From an uncultured Bacteroidales bacterium (GTDB lineage: Bacteria; Bacteroidota; Bacteroidia; Bacteroidales; Bacteroidaceae), in contig CACXLY010000015.1 in assembly GCA_902768605.1 (NCBI GenBank), forward strand, positions 1 to 37,443: a stretch of 37,443 nt of DNA. The letters are read 5' to 3'. A program made the translations under genes and the position numbers. The notes beneath the pieces are model-generated. The model was not told the DNA's origin. It did not search any database and saw only the letters and a program-made list of their open reading frames with translations. The first letter of the stretch is position 1; every line of letters starts with the position of its first letter. Of this stretch, positions 15,821 to 24,214 are shown piece after piece.

Positions 15821-17123
15821 CTACTCTTGTTATCTTTGCTCCAAGGGCGCAGAGGCGTCCCTCGATGTCCTCGTAGCCACGGTCTATCTGCCCGATGTTG
15901 TCGATGCGGCTTGTGCCTTGAGCACTCATGGCAGCGATGAGGAGGGCAATACCTGCACGAATGTCAGGGCTCGTCATACGGCCTGCATGAAGTTGGCGTT
16001 CGTGGTCGTGACCTACCACAACGGCTCTGTGTGGGTCGCAAAGGATAATCTGTGCGCCCATATCAATAAGCTTATCGACAAAGAATAGGCGGCTCTCGAA
16101 CATCTTCTGGTGAATAAGGACGGAGCCCTTGGCTTGTGTGCTGACCACTAGCAGGACGCTCAGCAGGTCGGGCGTGAAGCCAGGCCAGGGCGCATCGCTC
16201 AGCGTCATGAACGAGCCGTCGATAAAGCTCTCTATCTCATAGTGCTCTTGCTTCGGAATGAAGAGGTCGTTGCCGTCCTTCTCGATGCGGATGCCCAAGC
16301 GACGGAAGGTGTTTGGGATGATGCCCAAGTGCTCAGGTGCGACATTGCAGATGCGGACGCCATCGCCCACCATTGCTGCCATGCCGATGAAGGAACCCAC
16401 CTCAATCATGTCAGGCAGGATGGTGTGTTCTGTGCCATGAAGCGATGCGACGCCTTCGATGGTCAACAGGTTCGAGCCGATGCCTGCAATGCGTGCACCC
16501 ATCTGGCAAAGCATGCGGCAAAGTTGCTGAATGTAGGGTTCGCAGGCAGCATTGTAGATGGTCGTAACGCCCTCAGCCAGCACAGCCGTCATGATGATGT
16601 TCGCCGTGCCAGTCACAGAGGCTTCGTCCAAGAGCATATAGGAGCCTTTGAGTCCTTCAGTCTCCACGTTATAGAGATGTAGCGCTTCGTCGTATGTAAA
16701 GTGTCCGCCCAGCTTCTGTATGCCATGGAAGTGTGTGTCGAGGCGTCGCCTGCCTATCTGGTCGCCTCCAGGCTTTGCGACGATAGCCTTGCCTCGCCGT
16801 GCCAGAAGCGGACCAAGCATCATCACGCTGCCTCGCAACTGCCTGCAACGTTCTATGTATGCCTCGCTGCAAAGATATTGGTCATCGAGCCTGGTGGCAG
16901 AGAATGTGTAGTCGTGAGCATCATGCTTCGTCACTTCCACACCCATGTCTTCCAAGAGCTTTATCTGGTTCTTTACATCGACAATGTTGGGGATGTTCTT
17001 GATGCGGACAGGTTCGTTGGTCAGCAATACAGCGCATAGCACTTGCAGTGCCTCGTTCTTTGCACCTTGGGGCACAATCTCGCCCTTCAGCCTGTGTCCG
17101 CCTTCTATGATGAATGATGCCAT
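15810..17123 (-). CDS. murA: UDP-N-acetylglucosamine 1-carboxyvinyltransferase MurA
   Basis: A 437-aa MurA, which transfers enolpyruvate from PEP to UDP-GlcNAc, the first committed step of peptidoglycan synthesis. The N-terminal LKGEIVPQGAKNEALQ holds the conserved Lys-Asn pair. The active-site loop reads KPGGDQIGRRRLDTH: Asp121 stands where the fosfomycin-alkylated Cys of E. coli MurA (Cys115) lies. A Cys-to-Asp change at this position gives fosfomycin insensitivity in other bacteria. The rest (ASVTGTANIIM; SDIRAG-like SPDIRAGIALLIAA) is typical. The gene is 2 bp from the DUF4290 gene upstream. Confidence 0.96.
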   Translation of the reverse strand: MASFIIEGGHRLKGEIVPQGAKNEALQVLCAVLLTNEPVRIKNIPNIVDVKNQIKLLEDMGVEVTKHDAHDYTFSATRLDDQYLCSEAYIERCRQLRGSVMMLGPLLARRGKAIVAKPGGDQIGRRRLDTHFHGIQKLGGHFTYDEALHLYNVETEGLKGSYMLLDEASVTGTANIIMTAVLAEGVTTIYNAACEPYIQQLCRMLCQMGARIAGIGSNLLTIEGVASLHGTEHTILPDMIEVGSFIGMAAMVGDGVRICNVAPEHLGIIPNTFRRLGIRIEKDGNDLFIPKQEHYEIESFIDGSFMTLSDAPWPGFTPDLLSVLLVVSTQAKGSVLIHQKMFESRLFFVDKLIDMGAQIILCDPHRAVVVGHDHERQLHAGRMTSPDIRAGIALLIAAMSAQGTSRIDNIGQIDRGYEDIEGRLCALGAKITRVETP

Positions 17124-17125
17124 CT

Positions 17126-17722
17126 TTACTTCTTTCTTTTGCGTTTTTTTCCACCATCAGAGGGTTGCAAGGGCGATTCGCCAACAGCTTCGAAGGTGAA
17201 ATGGTCCAAGTCCAGGTTAAGTTCGCCATTGGAGTAGCGGTCGATGTCCTGTGCCACAAGGGCATTGTCCATCGAGTCGCGGTTCCAGATGAAGAGGTCT
17301 TGCTTCATCTGATTGGCCACGCATTCGGTGATGTATTGGCGCATCTCAGCATCTTCAATCGTCTTTGCATAGTCCAAGGTTTGCTCAACAAGATAGCCAT
17401 AATGGCGACGCTTGATGTCTTTCATCGGGTAGGGAAGCGGAGCCGGATGTGCCTGCACCTCTTCCTGCGGCACGATATTGACAGGATAGTCAATGTCGAG
17501 TTTGTAGTGGCTGATGCGTGCCAAGTGATTCCAGAGGCGATGCTCATTGTCTTCCTTGCTGGCAGTGGAAGGGAGGAGGCTCGCCATTATCTTGACGATA
17601 GTATTGGCGCATCGCTGGCGCTCCTCACGGTCTTCTATCTCCACAGCCATATCGACCATCATCTGTATGCCTCGACCATATTCGGGCATCACAAGCTGTT
17701 CTCTTTGTGTGTTGTATTGCAT
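17126..17722 (-). CDS. DUF4290 domain-containing protein
   Basis: A 198-aa protein of the DUF4290 family, which I know only from Bacteroidetes. The N-terminal part (MQYNTQREQLVMPEYGRGIQ) and the helical core (DREERQRCANTIVKIMASLL) are characteristic, and the C-terminus is a basic tail (GGKKRKRKK). There is no signal peptide or membrane segment, so it is cytoplasmic. Its place directly before murA is a recurrent arrangement in the phylum, but no function is established. The start overlaps the tsaB stop by one base (TAATG), which implies coupling. Confidence 0.9.
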   Translation of the reverse strand: MQYNTQREQLVMPEYGRGIQMMVDMAVEIEDREERQRCANTIVKIMASLLPSTASKEDNEHRLWNHLARISHYKLDIDYPVNIVPQEEVQAHPAPLPYPMKDIKRRHYGYLVEQTLDYAKTIEDAEMRQYITECVANQMKQDLFIWNRDSMDNALVAQDIDRYSNGELNLDLDHFTFEAVGESPLQPSDGGKKRKRKK

Positions 17723-18414
17723 TACAATAGGTTTTTAGACTTTATTGCGACGAACTCCTTCAGATAGAAGGGCTCGAAGTATGCTACATCTTGTTTCTCT
17801 CCGAGGTGCAGGGAACGTTCTGCCAAGGGGAACATCCACTTAGCCAAAGGCACAATACCATCGATGAAATGGGCATTCTTGTGCTGAATGACGCTTTGGC
17901 ACTTCATGGCACCATTGCCGAAGAAATAGACGGGATGCTCCTCGAGGTAAGACATATAAGTGTCTGCATCCACGATGTCTGCACCGATGGGACGAACCTC
18001 TTGCAGGGCTCGGTCATAGACGGCACTGTAAACCTCCATCCTTCGTGCATCTATCATGGGGATGAGCAAGGCATCCTCTGGCAACTCCTCTTTGCCAAGC
18101 AGGACGGGGACGCACAATAGTTTGAGCGTCGGAACGCTCAGGAGTGGAAGATCACGACCATAGCAAACGCCTTTTGCCAGCGATACACCGATTCGCAAAC
18201 CAGTGTAACTGCCTGGACCTTCGCTGACGGCTACGGCATCGACAGGTATGGCATGCGAGTTGGCAAAGGACAGCGCTTCGTCAACATAGACGCCGCACAC
18301 GACAGCGTGGTTCGGTCCGTCCAGGTCTTCCTTGTGGAAGATGAGCTGACCATTCTCGCTCAGTGCCACAGAGCACGCTTTTGTACTCGTCTCAATATGC
18401 AGGATGCAGGACAT
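17722..18414 (-). CDS. tsaB: tRNA threonylcarbamoyladenosine protein TsaB
   Basis: A 230-aa ASKHA-fold protein, a partner of TsaD in making the N6-threonylcarbamoyl modification of A37 in ANN-decoding tRNAs. The N-terminal ILHIETSTKACSVALSENG and SEGPGSYTGLRIGVSLAKG are the family signatures. It has no metal-binding HxxxH of TsaD, as expected for TsaB. It is the first gene of the long minus-strand run, and a -7 box (TAAATTTG) lies about 30 bp before its start. It ends overlapping DUF4290 by one base. Confidence 0.93.
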   Translation of the reverse strand: MSCILHIETSTKACSVALSENGQLIFHKEDLDGPNHAVVCGVYVDEALSFANSHAIPVDAVAVSEGPGSYTGLRIGVSLAKGVCYGRDLPLLSVPTLKLLCVPVLLGKEELPEDALLIPMIDARRMEVYSAVYDRALQEVRPIGADIVDADTYMSYLEEHPVYFFGNGAMKCQSVIQHKNAHFIDGIVPLAKWMFPLAERSLHLGEKQDVAYFEPFYLKEFVAIKSKNLL

Positions 18415-18442
18415 TCTTAGCTTCTTATTTATTTTCGCGCTG

Positions 18443-18480
18443 CAAATTTACTAAATTCTCGTCAAATTATTGTACATTTG
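18443..18480. promoter_or_regulatory. Divergent -7 boxes for tsaB (minus) and yicC (plus)
   Basis: The 86-bp gap between tsaB and yicC holds TAAATTTG on the minus strand (18,450-18,443) and TACATTTG on the plus strand (18,473-18,480), both matching TAnnTTTG. No perfect TTTG lies at the -33 spacing of either, so the match is to the -7 element only. Confidence 0.6.
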
Positions 18481-18500
18481 CAGCAAAATTGTAAACAAAT

Positions 18501-19379
18501 ATGATTTTATCGATGACTGGATACGGCAAAGCCTCGGCCGAATTCCAAGGAAAGAAGATTACAGCAGAGGTTAAGTCACTCAACAGTAAGGCTCTCGACC
18601 TTTCAACACGCATTGCTCCCATCTATCGCGAGAAAGAAATGGAAGTGCGTGCGATGGTGACGCAGAGTCTGGAGCGTGGCAAAGTGGAGTTCAACCTATG
18701 GATTGAGCAACTGGAGCAGGCAGATGCCTGTCCCATCAATGCTGAATTGGTGGCAGCCTATTATCACCAGATGCAGGAGATATCGAAGAAGTATGACATT
18801 CCTGAGCCAGACGATTATTGGCACACCATCATACGAATGCCTGAGGTGCTCTCTCGCAATGAAGCCCAGCAGGAACTCTCCGACGAGGAGTGGCAAGTGG
18901 CGCAGGGTGTCGTGCAGAAAGCTATCGACCAACTCGTTGCATTTCGTCGGCAGGAGGGTGAGGCACTGCAGCATAAGTTCGAGGAGAAACTCGACAACAT
19001 TGCCGCTTTGCTTGCCAGCATCGAGCCCTACGAGAAGCAGCGTGTGGAGAAGATTCGGCAGCGCATCACCGATGGACTTGCCTCGATTCCTGATGTGGAA
19101 TACGACAAGAACCGACTCGAGCAAGAGATGATTTACTACATCGAAAAGCTGGATATCAACGAGGAGAAACAGCGTCTGGCGAACCACCTTCAGTACTTCC
19201 GCAAGACGATGGAAGAGGGGCACGGACAGGGCAAAAAGCTCGGTTTCATCGCTCAAGAGATGGGCAGAGAGATCAATACTACAGGTAGCAAAAGCAACCA
19301 GGCTGAGATGCAGAACATCGTGGTCAAGATGAAGGACGAGCTCGAGCAGATTAAGGAACAAGTGTTAAATGTGATGTGA
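18501..19379 (+). CDS. YicC family endoribonuclease
   Basis: A 292-aa YicC/YloC-family protein. It has the N-terminal MILSMTGYGKAS, which is diagnostic of the family, the central RGKVEFNLWIEQ and the C-terminal DUF1732 region (GKKLGFIAQEMGREINTTGSK). E. coli YicC and B. subtilis YloC have been linked to RNA cleavage and sRNA decay. No paralogue is in the window. It is one base from gmk, so the two form an operon, a pairing seen in many bacteria. Confidence 0.94.
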   Translation: MILSMTGYGKASAEFQGKKITAEVKSLNSKALDLSTRIAPIYREKEMEVRAMVTQSLERGKVEFNLWIEQLEQADACPINAELVAAYYHQMQEISKKYDIPEPDDYWHTIIRMPEVLSRNEAQQELSDEEWQVAQGVVQKAIDQLVAFRRQEGEALQHKFEEKLDNIAALLASIEPYEKQRVEKIRQRITDGLASIPDVEYDKNRLEQEMIYYIEKLDINEEKQRLANHLQYFRKTMEEGHGQGKKLGFIAQEMGREINTTGSKSNQAEMQNIVVKMKDELEQIKEQVLNVM

Positions 19380-19380
19380 T

Positions 19381-19971
19381 ATGGGGAGGATTCTTATCTT
19401 TTCAGCTCCTTCTGGGAGTGGCAAGAGCACAATCGTGAATTACCTGATGAAGGAGCATCCTGAGTTCAGGCTCGCTTTCAGTGTAAGTGCCACCAGCAGG
19501 CCACCTCGAGGCAAAGAACAGGATGGTGTGGACTACTATTTCCTCACGCCCGATGAGTTCCGTCGCCATATTGAGCAGGACGATTTCCTCGAGTATGAGG
19601 AGGTTTATGAAGGCCGCTTCTACGGCACCCTCAAGTCGCAAGTGGAGGAGAAACTGGCTGCGGGCATGAACGTGGTGTTCGATGTCGATGTGAAAGGCGG
19701 CATTAACATCAAGAAATACTATGGCGACGATGCCATGAGTGTCTTCATCCAGCCACCTTCTGTTGCTGTCTTAAGGGAGCGCTTGATAGCCAGAAATACC
19801 GATGAAATGGCGCAAATTGAACAAAGATTGGCTAAGGCTGAGTACGAGATGACGTTCGCCTCGCAGTTCGACCGCATCCTCATAAACGACGACCTCGATG
19901 TCGCAAAACAAGAGGCGGTGGCATTGCTGAATGAGTTTCTCCAGGTGAGTCCCCAAACGGGCCGCACTTAG
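19381..19971 (+). CDS. gmk: Guanylate kinase
   Basis: A 196-aa Gmk, which phosphorylates GMP and dGMP to the diphosphates with ATP. The P-loop is FSAPSGSGKSTIV. The GMP-binding region follows (SVSATSRPPRGKEQDGVDYY; FYGTLKSQVEE), and VFDVDVKGGINIKK corresponds to the Walker B area. Length is normal. It follows yicC by one base and precedes a 22-bp repeat array. Confidence 0.97.
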   Translation: MGRILIFSAPSGSGKSTIVNYLMKEHPEFRLAFSVSATSRPPRGKEQDGVDYYFLTPDEFRRHIEQDDFLEYEEVYEGRFYGTLKSQVEEKLAAGMNVVFDVDVKGGINIKKYYGDDAMSVFIQPPSVAVLRERLIARNTDEMAQIEQRLAKAEYEMTFASQFDRILINDDLDVAKQEAVALLNEFLQVSPQTGRT

Positions 19972-19976
19972 TTCCT

Positions 19977-20064
19977 CAACAAGGTATACCTCTTTGCCCA
20001 ACAAGGTATACCTCTTTGCCCAACAAGGTATACCTTTTCGCCCAAAGAGGTACACCGATTTTTC
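19977..20064. repeat. 22-bp tandem array, four units (gmk-nadD gap)
   Basis: TATA or TACA centres lie at 19,985, 20,007, 20,029 and 20,051, each 22 bp apart. The unit CAACAAGGTATACCTCTTTG has a perfect 8-bp palindromic core GGTATACC. It is related to the array at 13,905-13,992 by an implied common ancestor close to a full 20-bp palindrome. It fills most of the 117-bp gap. Confidence 0.9.
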
Positions 20065-20088
20065 AAACAACCCGAAAGGCATGATGCA

Positions 20089-20706
20089 ATGAGTACCGTT
20101 ACAGGCATATATGGAGGCAGTTTCAACCCCATTCACGAAGGGCATCTTTCCCTGGCTAAGGCTTTAGCGGAGAGCGGTCTGGTGGATGAAATGTGGCTGC
20201 TCGTCTCGCCTCAGAACCCGTTCAAGGTCAATGCCGACTTGCTCGACGACGAGGAAAGATTGAGGTTGGCTCGACTGGCTGTGGCAGATGTGCAGGGCGT
20301 TGAGGTTTGCGACCGCGAGTTCTCCCTGCCGCGTCCTTCTTATATGTATAATACGCTGCGTGCGTTGAGCAAGGAGCACCCAGATCGGGAGTTCGTGCTG
20401 GTCATAGGTGCAGACAACTGGGAGCGCTTCCCCGATTGGTATCGCAGCAAGGCAATCCTCTCCAAATATCGCGTCATCATCTATCCTCGACCAGGCTATA
20501 CGCTCGAGAAAGTGCCTCGCAAAGTGACCATAGCCAATACGCCTCTGTTTGACATCAGCAGCACCGAGATTCGTAGCCGCATTGCGAATGACCCTGATTA
20601 CGATGGGGATGGACTTCCTGCAGTTGTTTGGGAAGAAATAAAGGCAAAAGGTTTGTATAATTCGCAAAAAGCAGTATCTTTGCAGCCTGAAAATAGAAGA
20701 AACTAA
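20089..20706 (+). CDS. nadD: Nicotinate-nucleotide adenylyltransferase NadD
   Basis: A 205-aa NadD, which adenylates nicotinate mononucleotide to deamido-NAD. The nucleotidyltransferase motifs are YGGSFNPIHEGHLSLA and the C-terminal ISSTEIRSRI. VIGADNWERFPDWYR corresponds to the substrate-recognition region. Start at 20089 (MSTVTGIYGG) follows a 22-bp array. The 3' end contains a promoter-like sequence (20,652-20,682) for the next gene. Confidence 0.96.
   Translation: MSTVTGIYGGSFNPIHEGHLSLAKALAESGLVDEMWLLVSPQNPFKVNADLLDDEERLRLARLAVADVQGVEVCDREFSLPRPSYMYNTLRALSKEHPDREFVLVIGADNWERFPDWYRSKAILSKYRVIIYPRPGYTLEKVPRKVTIANTPLFDISSTEIRSRIANDPDYDGDGLPAVVWEEIKAKGLYNSQKAVSLQPENRRN
20652..20682 (+). promoter_or_regulatory. 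Bacteroidetes-type promoter inside nadD for the PCMD gene
   Basis: TTTG (20,652-20,655) and TATCTTTG (20,675-20,682) are 19 bp apart, matching the -33/-7 pattern. They lie in the last codons of nadD, and the PCMD gene starts 26 bp downstream. Confidence 0.65.
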
Positions 20707-20708
20707 CT

Positions 20709-21665
20709 ATGAAGTCAAAAGGAATACTTTTGCTAATGCTCTGCAGCCTCTTCCATTCTGTAGGCCTTTCGGCACAGGAGGAGTCGGTTAAGTTCGGAGG
20801 CTTTGACTCATGGATAACTCGCTCCATCAAGGAGAGTCTGCTTGTGGGTGGTAAGACACAGACCCTCTATGAGGTCGGTCCGAAAGGTACTTTCGATGGT
20901 GCTCGCCCTTACACCAATCAAGGCGGTTCGCCTTGGGGGTGCAGCAACATCTATGCCAAAGTGGCGGGAGTTGTCAAGACCAATGTCAGCGTCTATCCCG
21001 ATACGCATAAAGGCGGACAATGTGCCAAACTCTATACTCACCTTGTCAACTGCAAAGCTATCGGTGTGGTCAACATCAGTGCCCTTGCCTCTGGAAGCCT
21101 TTTCCTGGGCAGTATCATTGAACCCATCACTGGCACGAGCAATCCGATGAGCAAGATGAGTATGGGCGTTCCCTTCACCAAGAAGCCAAAGGCAGTGAAG
21201 TTCGACTACAAATTCAAAACGCCAGGCGGCGAACGCATCCGTGAGACAGGCTTCAGCAGGCGCCAGAAGGTTGCTGGAAAGGACATGGGACAAGTCACAT
21301 GTCTGTTGCAGAAGCGCTGGGAAGATGCCGACGGCAAGATTCATGCCCTGCGAATTGGTACGATGCGTCAGCGTTTCAGCCAGAACTGCGACTGGAAGGA
21401 GGGGCAGTCCTTCACCATTCATTATGGCGACATTACCCGCGAGAGTTTCTATCAGGAAAGCATGGGCTTGATGTCTGGCGGCAGTGATAGTTTCTACGCT
21501 CTCAACAGCAAAGGAAAGAACGTGCCCATTCAGGAAGATGGTTGGGCAGGACCGGATGAGACGCCGACCCACATCATCCTGAAGTTTGACAGCAGTCATG
21601 GTGGCGCATACGTCGGCACTATTGGCAACACCCTTTGGGTCGATAATGTGAAGCTTGTTTATTAA
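20709..21665 (+). CDS. PCMD domain-containing secreted protein
   Basis: A 318-aa exported protein. Signal peptide at about 1-22 (LLLMLCSLFHSVGLSAQEE). The rest fits the PCMD family (putative carbohydrate metabolism domain) of Bacteroidetes: VKFDYKFKTPGGERIRETGF in the middle and the C-terminal GNTLWVDNVKLVY, which resembles the end of a carbohydrate-binding-like jelly-roll. No catalytic residues can be named. It lies 2 bp after nadD but has its own promoter-like sequence, so it can be expressed separately. Length is at the short end of the family. Confidence 0.7.
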   Translation: MKSKGILLLMLCSLFHSVGLSAQEESVKFGGFDSWITRSIKESLLVGGKTQTLYEVGPKGTFDGARPYTNQGGSPWGCSNIYAKVAGVVKTNVSVYPDTHKGGQCAKLYTHLVNCKAIGVVNISALASGSLFLGSIIEPITGTSNPMSKMSMGVPFTKKPKAVKFDYKFKTPGGERIRETGFSRRQKVAGKDMGQVTCLLQKRWEDADGKIHALRIGTMRQRFSQNCDWKEGQSFTIHYGDITRESFYQESMGLMSGGSDSFYALNSKGKNVPIQEDGWAGPDETPTHIILKFDSSHGGAYVGTIGNTLWVDNVKLVY

Positions 21666-21672
21666 ATAGTCT

Positions 21673-22821
21673 ATGCGTCCCTATTATCTCGTACAGGAGA
21701 ACTTGCTTCGTCGCAATCTGCAACTGATTAAGAGAGTTGCCGACGAAGCCGATGTGGAGATAATCCTTGCTTTCAAGGCCTTCGCTTTGTGGCGCACCTT
21801 TCCAATTTTCCGCCATTTCATCGGTCATACCACGGCAAGTAGTCTCTGCGAGGCCAGGCTTTCGTTGGAGGAATTTGGCTCCCTCGCTCACACTTATAGT
21901 CCGGCTTATGAGGAAGAGGAGTTCGACGAGATACTGCATTGCAGCGGTCACGTCACCTTCAATTCCCTTTCGCAATATGAGCGTTTTGCTTCAAAAATTG
22001 CCCATTTCACCGAGCATTCTGTGTCTTGTGGGCTTCGTGTCAACCCAGAATACAGTGAGATAGAGACTGAGCTTTACAACCCCTGTGCACCAGGCAGCAG
22101 GTTTGGTGTGCTCGCCGAGCAGTTGCCGGAACAACTTCCTGCAGGCATAGAAGGTTTCCATTGCCATTGTCATTGCGAGAGTCCGGCTTCTGCGTTGGAG
22201 CACACACTGGAGCATCTCGAGGCGAAGTTCAGTCGTTGGTTCCCTCAGTTGAAGTGGCTCAACCTTGGTGGCGGACACCTGATGACGCGCAAGGATTATG
22301 ATGTGGAACACCTTATATATATATTAAAGGGTTTGCACCAGCGCTATCCTCATTTGCACATCATCCTTGAGCCGGGCAGTGCCTTTGCATGGCAGACGGG
22401 ACCCCTGGTGGCTCAGGTGGTCGATATCGTGGAGAACCATGGCATCCGGACTGCCATCCTTAATGTTTCCTTCACTTGTCACATGCCCGATTGCCTGGAG
22501 ATGCCTTATCAGCCAGAGGTGCGTGGAGCCGAGAGCTTGCCTTTCGAGTCTGCCTCACAGCCTGATGCTAAGGCACAGAACATCTACCGGCTTGGCGGCA
22601 ACAGTTGCCTGAGCGGCGATTACATGGGCAGTTGGAGGTTTCCCGAACCGCTCGAGGTGGGACAGGAGATTGTGTTCGAGGACATGATACACTACACGAC
22701 GGTCAAGACCACAATGTTCAACGGCATCATGCACCCCTCGATTGTTCTGGAGCATGAGGACGGTACACGCGAGACGCTCCGCACCTATACCTACGAGGAC
22801 TATCGGGACCGTATGGATTAG
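21673..22821 (+). CDS. nspC: Carboxynorspermidine decarboxylase NspC
   Basis: A 382-aa fold-type III PLP enzyme, related to diaminopimelate and ornithine decarboxylases. It decarboxylates carboxynorspermidine or carboxyspermidine to norspermidine or spermidine, the last step of the alternative polyamine pathway. The PLP lysine is in ILAFKAFALW (Lys35). GGGH (in LNLGGGHLMT) and EPGSAFAW bind the phosphate, and the C-terminal NSCLSGDYMG holds the substrate Cys-Asp pair. Its partner, carboxynorspermidine dehydrogenase, is not in this window. It follows the PCMD gene by 7 bp. Confidence 0.94.
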   Translation: MRPYYLVQENLLRRNLQLIKRVADEADVEIILAFKAFALWRTFPIFRHFIGHTTASSLCEARLSLEEFGSLAHTYSPAYEEEEFDEILHCSGHVTFNSLSQYERFASKIAHFTEHSVSCGLRVNPEYSEIETELYNPCAPGSRFGVLAEQLPEQLPAGIEGFHCHCHCESPASALEHTLEHLEAKFSRWFPQLKWLNLGGGHLMTRKDYDVEHLIYILKGLHQRYPHLHIILEPGSAFAWQTGPLVAQVVDIVENHGIRTAILNVSFTCHMPDCLEMPYQPEVRGAESLPFESASQPDAKAQNIYRLGGNSCLSGDYMGSWRFPEPLEVGQEIVFEDMIHYTTVKTTMFNGIMHPSIVLEHEDGTRETLRTYTYEDYRDRMD

Positions 22822-22832
22822 GAGCCTTCCTG

Positions 22833-22897
22833 CTTTCCCTTTGGGAAAGAGTTTATGGACGAATGCCTTTTAGGATAATTCCCCTATCGTTTAGGGA
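22833..22897 (+). terminator. Possible hairpins after nspC
   Basis: CTTTCCCTTTGGGAAAG (22,833-22,849) has perfect 7-bp arms and is followed by AGTTT. A second hairpin, TTCCC...GGGAA, occupies 22,878-22,897. They lie in the gap between nspC and the next gene and may end the yicC-nspC transcript. Confidence 0.45.
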
Positions 22898-22928
22898 AAA
22901 CCCTTGCATTCCTTGTTGTTTTATGTCT

Positions 22929-22936
22929 TACCTTTG
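22929..22936 (+). promoter_or_regulatory. -7 box before the Gly/Ser-rich protein gene
   Basis: TACCTTTG matches the TAnnTTTG element and lies 46 bp upstream of the ATG. I see no exact TTTG at the -33 spacing. Confidence 0.55.
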
Positions 22937-22982
22937 CACTGTGATTCAAAAACAAGAGTGCAAACAATAAAACAATACTACT

Positions 22983-24128
22983 ATGAAAAAGTTAGTTCTT
23001 TCCCTGATGATGATGGCAGCCTGGATGGGTGTCAGCGCAATGAGTTTTGAGCGTGCTCAGGCAGAGGCTCTCTACCTGACGGACAAGATGGCCTATGAGC
23101 TCAATCTCAACGACCAGCAGTATAACGATGCATACGAGATCAACCTCGATTACTTCCTGAGGATTGATTCTCCGTCCGACCTTTACGGCAGCTACTACAG
23201 CTATCGTATGAGCGACCTTCGCTGCATACTTTACGACTGGCAGTACAATCTCTTTGTAGCAGCCGACTACTTCCTGCGTCCTATCATTTGGCGTGCAGGC
23301 GGTTGGTACTTCCCTATCTATAGTTATTACAATCGTGGCTACTTCTACTACAGCCGCCCGACGGTATGGGCTTCTTACTATGGTGGACACAGCCGTGCAC
23401 ACCACTATGGAGGCTACTACGTAAATCGTCGTCCGGTTTGGAACGGTGGATTCAGGGGTCATGACATGGGCCGTGTGGTTGCACATCATGATGGTCGTCG
23501 TGGCGGAGGCAGTTCACATTATCGTGGAGGTCGTGACGGTAGTCGCAGAATCAATGGCAACGGTTATCATATCGACATAGACGGACATCGTGGCAGCGGT
23601 TCTGGTCGTTCTGGTCGCGGCGGCAGCTCGAACTATGGCGGCAGCAACTACAACGGCAGTCACAGCGATGGCGGCATGAATCCTGGTGGCAGAAGTCATG
23701 ACGGAGGCAGCCATAGTGGCGGCAGTCGTTACGGCGGTGGCAATCACGAGGGTATGAGTTCTGACGTTGTTCACAGCGGCTCTGGTCGCTCTTCCTTCGG
23801 AGAGTCGAGTTCTGGACGCAGCGGCAGCATAAGTCGTGGCAATTCCTTCGACGGCAGCAGCACTCGCTCGGATGTCTCTCACATGAGCAGCAGCATGAGT
23901 GGCCGTGGCAGCTATTCTTCTTCTCCCTCTCGCAGCAGTTCGTCGGGCTATGGAAGCAGCCGCAGCAGTTCCTCCAGCATGGGCTACGGCTCTGGTATGA
24001 GCAGAGGTGGCTCAAGCTACAGCGGCAGCGGTTCTCGCAGTGGCGGCTTCAGTGGCGGTGGCTCTCGTGGCGGAGGCTTCAGCGGCGGCAGTCACGGTGG
24101 TGGCATGAGCCGTGGTGGTCGCAGATAA
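22983..24128 (+). CDS. Secreted Gly/Ser/Arg-rich low-complexity protein
   Basis: A 381-aa exported protein. Signal peptide at about 1-19 (LVLSLMMMAAWMGVSA). Residues 20-115 are ordered and aromatic-rich (LTDKMAYELNLNDQQYNDAY; DWQYNLFVAADYFLRPI), a pattern I recall from unnamed Bacteroidales secreted proteins. From about 130 to the end it is almost wholly Gly, Ser, Arg, His and Tyr, with short repeats such as GGGFSGGSHGGG. That part is probably disordered. I do not recognise a function; the Arg/Gly-rich tail suggests binding to polyanions or a matrix role. A hairpin follows the stop codon. Confidence 0.75.
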   Translation: MKKLVLSLMMMAAWMGVSAMSFERAQAEALYLTDKMAYELNLNDQQYNDAYEINLDYFLRIDSPSDLYGSYYSYRMSDLRCILYDWQYNLFVAADYFLRPIIWRAGGWYFPIYSYYNRGYFYYSRPTVWASYYGGHSRAHHYGGYYVNRRPVWNGGFRGHDMGRVVAHHDGRRGGGSSHYRGGRDGSRRINGNGYHIDIDGHRGSGSGRSGRGGSSNYGGSNYNGSHSDGGMNPGGRSHDGGSHSGGSRYGGGNHEGMSSDVVHSGSGRSSFGESSSGRSGSISRGNSFDGSSTRSDVSHMSSSMSGRGSYSSSPSRSSSSGYGSSRSSSSSMGYGSGMSRGGSSYSGSGSRSGGFSGGGSRGGGFSGGSHGGGMSRGGRR

Positions 24129-24150
24129 GACGACGTCCATACATAAAAGC

Positions 24151-24184
24151 AGGAGTCCTCACATCAGTGGGGACTCCTGTTTGT
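24151..24184 (+). terminator. Rho-independent-type hairpin
   Basis: CAGGAGTCC (24,151-24,159) pairs with GGACTCCTG (24,172-24,180) in a 9-bp stem, followed by TTTG. It is 22 bp after the Gly/Ser-rich gene. Confidence 0.7.
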
Positions 24185-24214
24185 ATCTAAGCGGAATCTT
24201 TAGGGTTGTTTCTT

